Shown in pieces: positions 59,507 through 64,000 of a stretch of 64,000 bases of DNA. This stretch comes from Haematococcus lacustris (taxonomy: Eukaryota; Chlorophyta; Chlorophyceae; Chlamydomonadales; Haematococcaceae). A program made the position numbers and the translations under genes. Positions within the stretch are counted from its first letter, which is position 1; every line of letters begins with the position of its first letter. Below the pieces are notes generated by a model. The model was not told the origin of the DNA. It saw nothing but the letters and a program-made list of their open reading frames with translations, and did no database searches. The stretch is from assembly GCA_030144725.1 (NCBI GenBank), contig JASKMD010000018.1:1394099-1458098 (forward strand). The letters run 5' to 3'.

Positions 59507-61023
59507 AAGCACCTAAGTTGGGACACCCCGTTTCTCGTGTTCTCTTGATTCTTTACCGAAAGCCCCCGTTTCTTTTCCGCGCATCGCGTTCTTAGGTGGT
59601 TACTAGGGTGGTTGTCGGCCCGCGTCATGTTTGCGCGTTGTGGGAGCAGAGATCTCAACACTGCCGGGGCCGCCGGTTTGAACCCCATCGGGAGTTAAGG
59701 CCCGGCCGCGACTACCAGGAGCGTTTCAGGAAGCTTCCTTAACGCTCCTAGGTACCTTGGTGGGTAACAAAGATGGTGCAGTCGGTGCGCTGTGTCAAAT
59801 GTGCGACTGTCCGGCCGTAGCGCTTGCCATGTTGGGAGGTAATTTTCGCATGTAACAAAAAATGGCCTTTCTACTTGCAGAGCTCAGGCCCCGGCCCTTG
59901 CTCAGATGATCACCGCTTCTGCCACACGCGCTAGGTGGTCTAGCAAAGCTTCTAACGGGGCACGCCACAGGGCTAGCATGCTTGCAGCCGCCGCTCGGGC
60001 CCTCTCCAAGTTCAAAAGGGGGGCTACGCGCCCTTCTGTGCGTGCTGTGGCAAAACAGCATGGCGTCCCCCGCTCCAACCTCAACGACTTCATCAACATG
60101 GGGGGTGGGTTGCTACAAGGGGGAGACTGACAGCTTTGACTTAGGCAGAGGAGATGCAGCTGGTCAGCATTGTCAAGGGGGTATAAGCGTAGGGTAGGGG
60201 GGTGACCAGATTGGACCTCCTTGGAGCAGTGCAGTGGGCCTGCGAGGTCCGTGTGAGCAAGGGCCTGCCACACCTCTTCCGTGATGCAAGCCCGAGCAGC
60301 AATTGAAGCCATGGAATTAAACTGAATTTAAGAGTATGAATTAATTAAAAATATTACCATACTAAACGAAGTCATTGAAGCGGGCCTTTGCCAAGACAGG
60401 CTTATACACCCCCAACAAGGAGCAGCTGCTGGCAACTGCTTAAGCCTCCATCCAAGATGGCAAGAGCACGGCGACTCTGGCACAATGGAAGGCCTAAATG
60501 TGACCAACGATATGATGGATGCAACTTTCAGTTGCTCAATGGAGGAGCAACCTCCGTTGCATTTTCGGGCAGTGGGCCACTTCTACAACAGGCAGGAGCT
60601 GGAAGAGCAGCTTTCCATGAGGGCAGCTCAGTATGGCAGAGGGGCTTGCGTGGAGAGGGGGGTGCACATCGTGGTGCTTTAACTTTCGACTCACAACACA
60701 GCTTTTATGTAAATTTTTGGTGCCATCTGGTGCTAGGACCTATAGTGATACAGTGCCGAAAAGGGCAGGACCAAGTTTCTCCTGAAAAATGTTTATACTT
60801 GAGCGTCTCAACATAGGTGCACTTAGTTTGGAAAACCGGTTTAAGGGGGGGTATCCCACTGGCCAAGTCATAAGTCTCCAGTCCTTGAGAATTATACTAA
60901 GCTGGAGGCATCGGCAGCTAGAGGACTTGTAGATCTCTCCAACGATATGAGTTGCATTCGTTTTGTCCAAGCAAGCGCTGAGTTGTGCCACCCCCCGTTT
61001 CAAAATGTCCCAACTTAGGTGCT
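59507..61023. mobile_element. Pogo/Tc1-like DNA transposon, degenerate
   Basis: Ends carry AAGCACCTAAGTTGGGACA on the left and its inverse on the right (61006-61024), flanked by TA. Deleting 1519 bases (insert plus one TA) restores the gypsy reading frame, which fixes the boundaries. Inside, 59906-60130 encodes a psq/CENP-B-type helix-turn-helix (FKRGATRPSVRAVAKQHGV). A remnant at 60381-60443 (RAFAKTGLYTPNKEQLL) resembles the C-terminal end of DDE_1 endonuclease transposases. The catalytic DDE core is missing, so this copy is non-autonomous. Confidence 0.8.
59906..60130 (+). pseudogene. N-terminal DNA-binding remnant of a pogo-like transposase
   Basis: 74-residue frame with a basic helix-turn-helix of the psq type (RALSKFKRGATRPSVRAVAK). 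It would bind the element's TIRs. No catalytic domain follows in frame. Confidence 0.6.
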
Positions 61024-61025
61024 TA

Positions 61026-62248
61026 TCTGTGTACCCCCTGCGGTGGCAGCTCAGCTGACAGCACTCATATCTGAGTACGACGATGTCTTCGCACCCTTTA
61101 ATACTCTACCACCTCAGCGTCCAGTGGGGCACACCATTCCCCTCCAGCCTGGCTGTAAGCCACCGGCGTTGCCATCATATAAGATGAGCCAGCCGGAGCT
61201 TCTGGAGATGCGGAAACAGGTTGCAGCCTTCCTGGAACAGGGGATCATTGAACCCTCCTCCTCTCCCTACGCTGCCCCTGTCCTCTTCGTCAGAAAGAAG
61301 TCAGGTGAGTTGAGGATGTGTGTAGATTATCGTCAGCTAAATAAGATCACACTTAGAGATCAGTACCCACTACCTCGAGTGGATGACCTGTTTGACAGGT
61401 TGGCTGGGTGTACGGTGTTTTCATCACTAGACCTGCAAGCTGGATATCACCAGATCAGAATTCCTGATGAGGATGTCCCTAAGACAGCCTTCAGGACACC
61501 CAGTGGCCTATATCAGTTTAAGGTCCTATGCTTTGGATTAACCAATGCACCTGCCACGTTTCAACGAGTGATGAATAATGCTTTTGCTGATGTCATTAAC
61601 GATTGTGCACTTGTATACATAGATGATATACTCATCATGTCTAAATCTGTGCCAGAACACTTCACACATTTGAGGAGAGTTCTCGAATTATTACGTAAAC
61701 ATCAATTTAAAGCTAAGCTATCCAAATGTGAGTTTCTTAAAACTGCACTCAAATTCCTGGGACACATTGTCAGTGACCAGGGTATTGCTGTTGACCCTGA
61801 TAAAGTGAAATCTATCACTTCCTGGCCTGTGCCACGCAGCCTAACTGCAATGCAACAGTTCCTGGGAGCTGCAAATTTTGTGCGCAAATTTGTACACAAT
61901 TTCAGTGCTATTTCAGCACCCTTAACATACCTGACCGGTAAAGCAGGTGCTGACTTCAATTGGCATAAGTGGCCTGATGATAAATTAAAGGCTTTCGATG
62001 CTCTTAAGCATGCAATTTCAAGAGTACCTTTACTCAAAATCCCAGACATTACTAAACCATTCCAGGTTTATTGTGACGCCTCTTTGCAAGGCGTAGGTGC
62101 AGTACTCATGCAAGAAGGTTACCCTCTGGCTTATTTAAGCAAAAAGCTGATTCCAGCTGAAAAGAACTATACCACTGGTGAACAAGAGTTACTTGCAATT
62201 ATTACTGCGTGTAAAGAGTGGCGCTGTTACTTGGAACACTCACGATAA
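61026..62248 (+). pseudogene. Ty3/gypsy reverse transcriptase-RNase H, element 2, truncated
   Basis: Encodes a full RT domain: [61 protein letters not shown] and the catalytic YIDD box, followed by FLGHIVSDQGI. An RNase H start with YCDASLQGVGAVL and TTGEQELLAI follows. It stops at 62248 within RNase H, just after EWRCYLE. Integrase and the 3' LTR are absent, so the copy cannot retrotranspose alone. Confidence 0.9.
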
Positions 62249-62395
62249 ACAAGGACCGGTCGCGATTGGACCGACCATAGCTCATTGGAAACTAGAGTAG
62301 AAGGCCGTTCGAACGGTACACGTCTTATGTAACTCCGTGCATCCGTTGCGACGTAGTTGGACCGCGAATTTCTTTGATTTTTAATCTGCACATAT
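62249..62395. other. Junction downstream of truncated gypsy element 2
   Basis: Unique sequence with no gene. The gypsy homology ends here abruptly. Possible insertion or deletion breakpoint. Confidence 0.35.
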
Positions 62396-62765
62396 GTCGG
62401 TTATCCTTAATCTGCACAGCTGCTGATAGTCGACATCTGCACAGATGCAGGCGATGTCAACATCTGTGCAGCTGCGAGAAGTCGACATCTGCACAGATGT
62501 CGTATACCGCAACCAACATCTGTGCAGATGCTGACGACGACATCTGCACAGATGTTGACTATTACATTCAATGCTTGGCTGTGCAGATGTCGTGACCAAC
62601 ATCTGTGCAGCTGCTGACAACGACATCTGCACAGATGTCGACTATTACATTCGAGCCTTGGCTGTGCAGATGTTGTCTATAGCATCTGCACAGATGTCGA
62701 CTTTTACATTCGCGGCTTGGCTGTGCAGATGTCGTGGCTTCATCTGCACAGATGTCGACTATTTC
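62396..62765. repeat. Quasi-palindromic CATCTGCACAGATG array
   Basis: About 18 copies of CATCTG-CA/TG-CAGATG in both orientations with variable spacers (often TCGAC). Like the palindrome arrays of the giant transposon, this could be the subterminal region of another DNA transposon, but no TIR was found nearby. Confidence 0.8.
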
Positions 62766-62779
62766 ATCGACTCTTACAT

Positions 62780-63075
62780 CCGCAAAACACATGTATTGAC
62801 ACCCAAACATCCCGCAACATCCCCGCAAAACACATGTATTGACCACCAAACACCCCGCAACACCTCGCTACACCCCCGCAAAACACATGCATTGACACCC
62901 AAACACCCCGCAACACCTCGCTACACCCCCGCAAAACACATGCATTGACACCCAAACACCCCGCAACACCTCGCTACACCCCCGCAAAACACATGCATTG
63001 ACACCCAAACACCCCGCAACACCCCCGCAAAACACATGCATTGACACCCAAACATCCCGCAACACCTCGCTACGG
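62780..63075. repeat. 53-bp minisatellite
   Basis: About five copies of a 53-bp unit containing ACACATGCATTGACACCC, some with internal deletions. Confidence 0.85.
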
Positions 63076-63225
63076 GACTTGCAAGCACATGTCTCGATGC
63101 ACCATCACTTCACAACACCTGAATATGGAAATGCTAAGCACATGCATTGATGCACCCAATGACCGCAACACCCCCCTACGATGTGACAAGGTAGCAACGA
63201 CACAACACAACAACAAGGTGACACC

Positions 63226-63628
63226 ACACACCATCACCATCACCATCACCATCACCATCACCACGCTCAGGTTAAACATGCATCACCATCACCATCACCA
63301 TCACCATCACCATCACCATCACCATCACCATCACCATCACCATCACCATCACCATCACCATCACCATCACCATCACCATCACCATCACCATCACCATCAC
63401 CATCACCATCACCATCACCATCACCATCACCATCACCATCACCATCACCATCACCATCACCATCACCATCACCATCACCATCACCATCACCATCACCATC
63501 ACCATCACCATCACCATCACCATCACCATCACCATCACCATCACCATCACCATCACCATCACCATCACCATCACCATCACCATCACCATCACCATCACCA
63601 TCACCATCACCATCACCATCACCACACC
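63226..63628. repeat. CATCAC hexanucleotide microsatellite
   Basis: A short run at 63226-63262, then a nearly pure CATCAC run at 63280-63628. The His-only frame across it is an artefact. Confidence 0.95.
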
Positions 63629-63735
63629 ACACCACACCACACCACACCACACCACACCACACCACACCACACCACACCACACCACACCACACCACACCAC
63701 ACCACACCACACCACACCACACCACACCACACCAC
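63629..63735. repeat. CACAC pentanucleotide microsatellite
   Basis: A run of CCACA units directly continues the CATCAC array. Confidence 0.95.
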
Positions 63736-64000
63736 AACCCAACAAGGTGACAACACAACAACATCGCAGCAAGGCGGCAAGATGACGAGGACAACAAGCA
63801 CAGGCTGACAACCACCCAAGCGCTCAGCTATCCCTTTTGAGAGGGATGGGTAGGGTCATTGTGGTGTGTGGGCATGGCATGGCCAGGGTGGGCTGGGTGG
63901 GCTGCTACTCCAAGCTGCCCGCTCCAGGTTGCCCGCTCCAGGTTGCTACGCCAAGGGTAGGGTAGGGAGAGGGCTGCTACGCCAAGGGTAGGGTAGGGAG
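63736..64000. other. Right flank with short repeats
   Basis: No gene seen. The motif GCTGCTACGCCAAGGGTAGG occurs twice at the very end (63974 onward and just before it), suggesting another tandem array continues beyond the window. Confidence 0.45.

Noticed and set aside
59663..59710. tRNA-like T-arm (GGTTTGAACCCC)
   Set aside because: Only a T-arm-like hairpin is present; no complete cloverleaf could be formed, and it lies inside the pogo-like element.
63041..63808. Poly-His protein
   Set aside because: A consequence of the CATCAC microsatellite.

Overview
The window looks like nuclear DNA from a green alga, probably a chlamydomonadalean. The evidence is a seven-exon nuclear psbO gene whose protein closely matches Chlamydomonas-type PsbO, small GT-AG introns that usually end in a C/T-rich stretch plus GCAG, TGTAA-type polyadenylation signals, GC-rich coding sequence and very heavy microsatellite content. 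No operons, Shine-Dalgarno sites or other prokaryotic signals are seen. All multi-exon models were built by hand from splice sites and reading-frame continuity.

Layout: 1-5560 holds a 114-bp minisatellite with about 45 units. 5970-6709 holds a Ty3/gypsy polymerase fragment (minus strand), and 42222-44113 holds the same element's primer site, gag and start of protease (minus strand). The two parts are separated by one 35.5-kb insertion (6710-42221) with near-perfect 16-bp terminal inverted repeats (TIRs), placed exactly inside the protease active-site region. This insertion is the main discovery: a giant CACTA/KDZ-like DNA transposon. It carries (a) a 10-exon transposase on the minus strand (7254-15275, probably starting near 15478); (b) an unknown 12-exon gene B (19497-22488); (c) two tandem paralogous single-exon genes C and D (23493-26068); (d) a very large multi-exon gene E (26552-40559) whose product joins an OTU-type cysteine protease domain, long Ala/Pro-rich linkers, a coiled coil and a C-terminal 2-oxoglutarate/Fe(II) dioxygenase-like domain; and (e) arrays of a perfect 16-bp palindrome, TCTACAGTACTGTAGA, next to both ends and inside the transposase gene. 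Two almost identical 3.7-kb CACTA-like non-autonomous elements (15526-19258 and 26749-30441) are nested inside it.

From 44.2 to 55.4 kb the host chromosome is visible: a 17-exon nucleobase/urate-xanthine permease of the NAT/NCS2 family (plus strand) converging on psbO (minus strand). 55451-56640 is a pure GGGGC array of 238 units. It abuts the 208-bp 5' LTR of a second Ty3/gypsy element (56641-62248, plus strand) that is cut off in RNase H. Its gag-pro-pol frame is split by a 1.5-kb pogo/Tc1-like element with 18-19-bp TIRs and a TA duplication; removing the insert rejoins the frame. The last 1.7 kb is short tandem repeats.

The history read from the nesting is: a gypsy element inserted in host DNA, then the giant transposon inserted into the gypsy protease, then two 3.7-kb CACTA-like elements inserted into non-coding parts of the giant transposon. 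The giant element therefore still has apparently intact genes, while the gypsy host element is degenerate.
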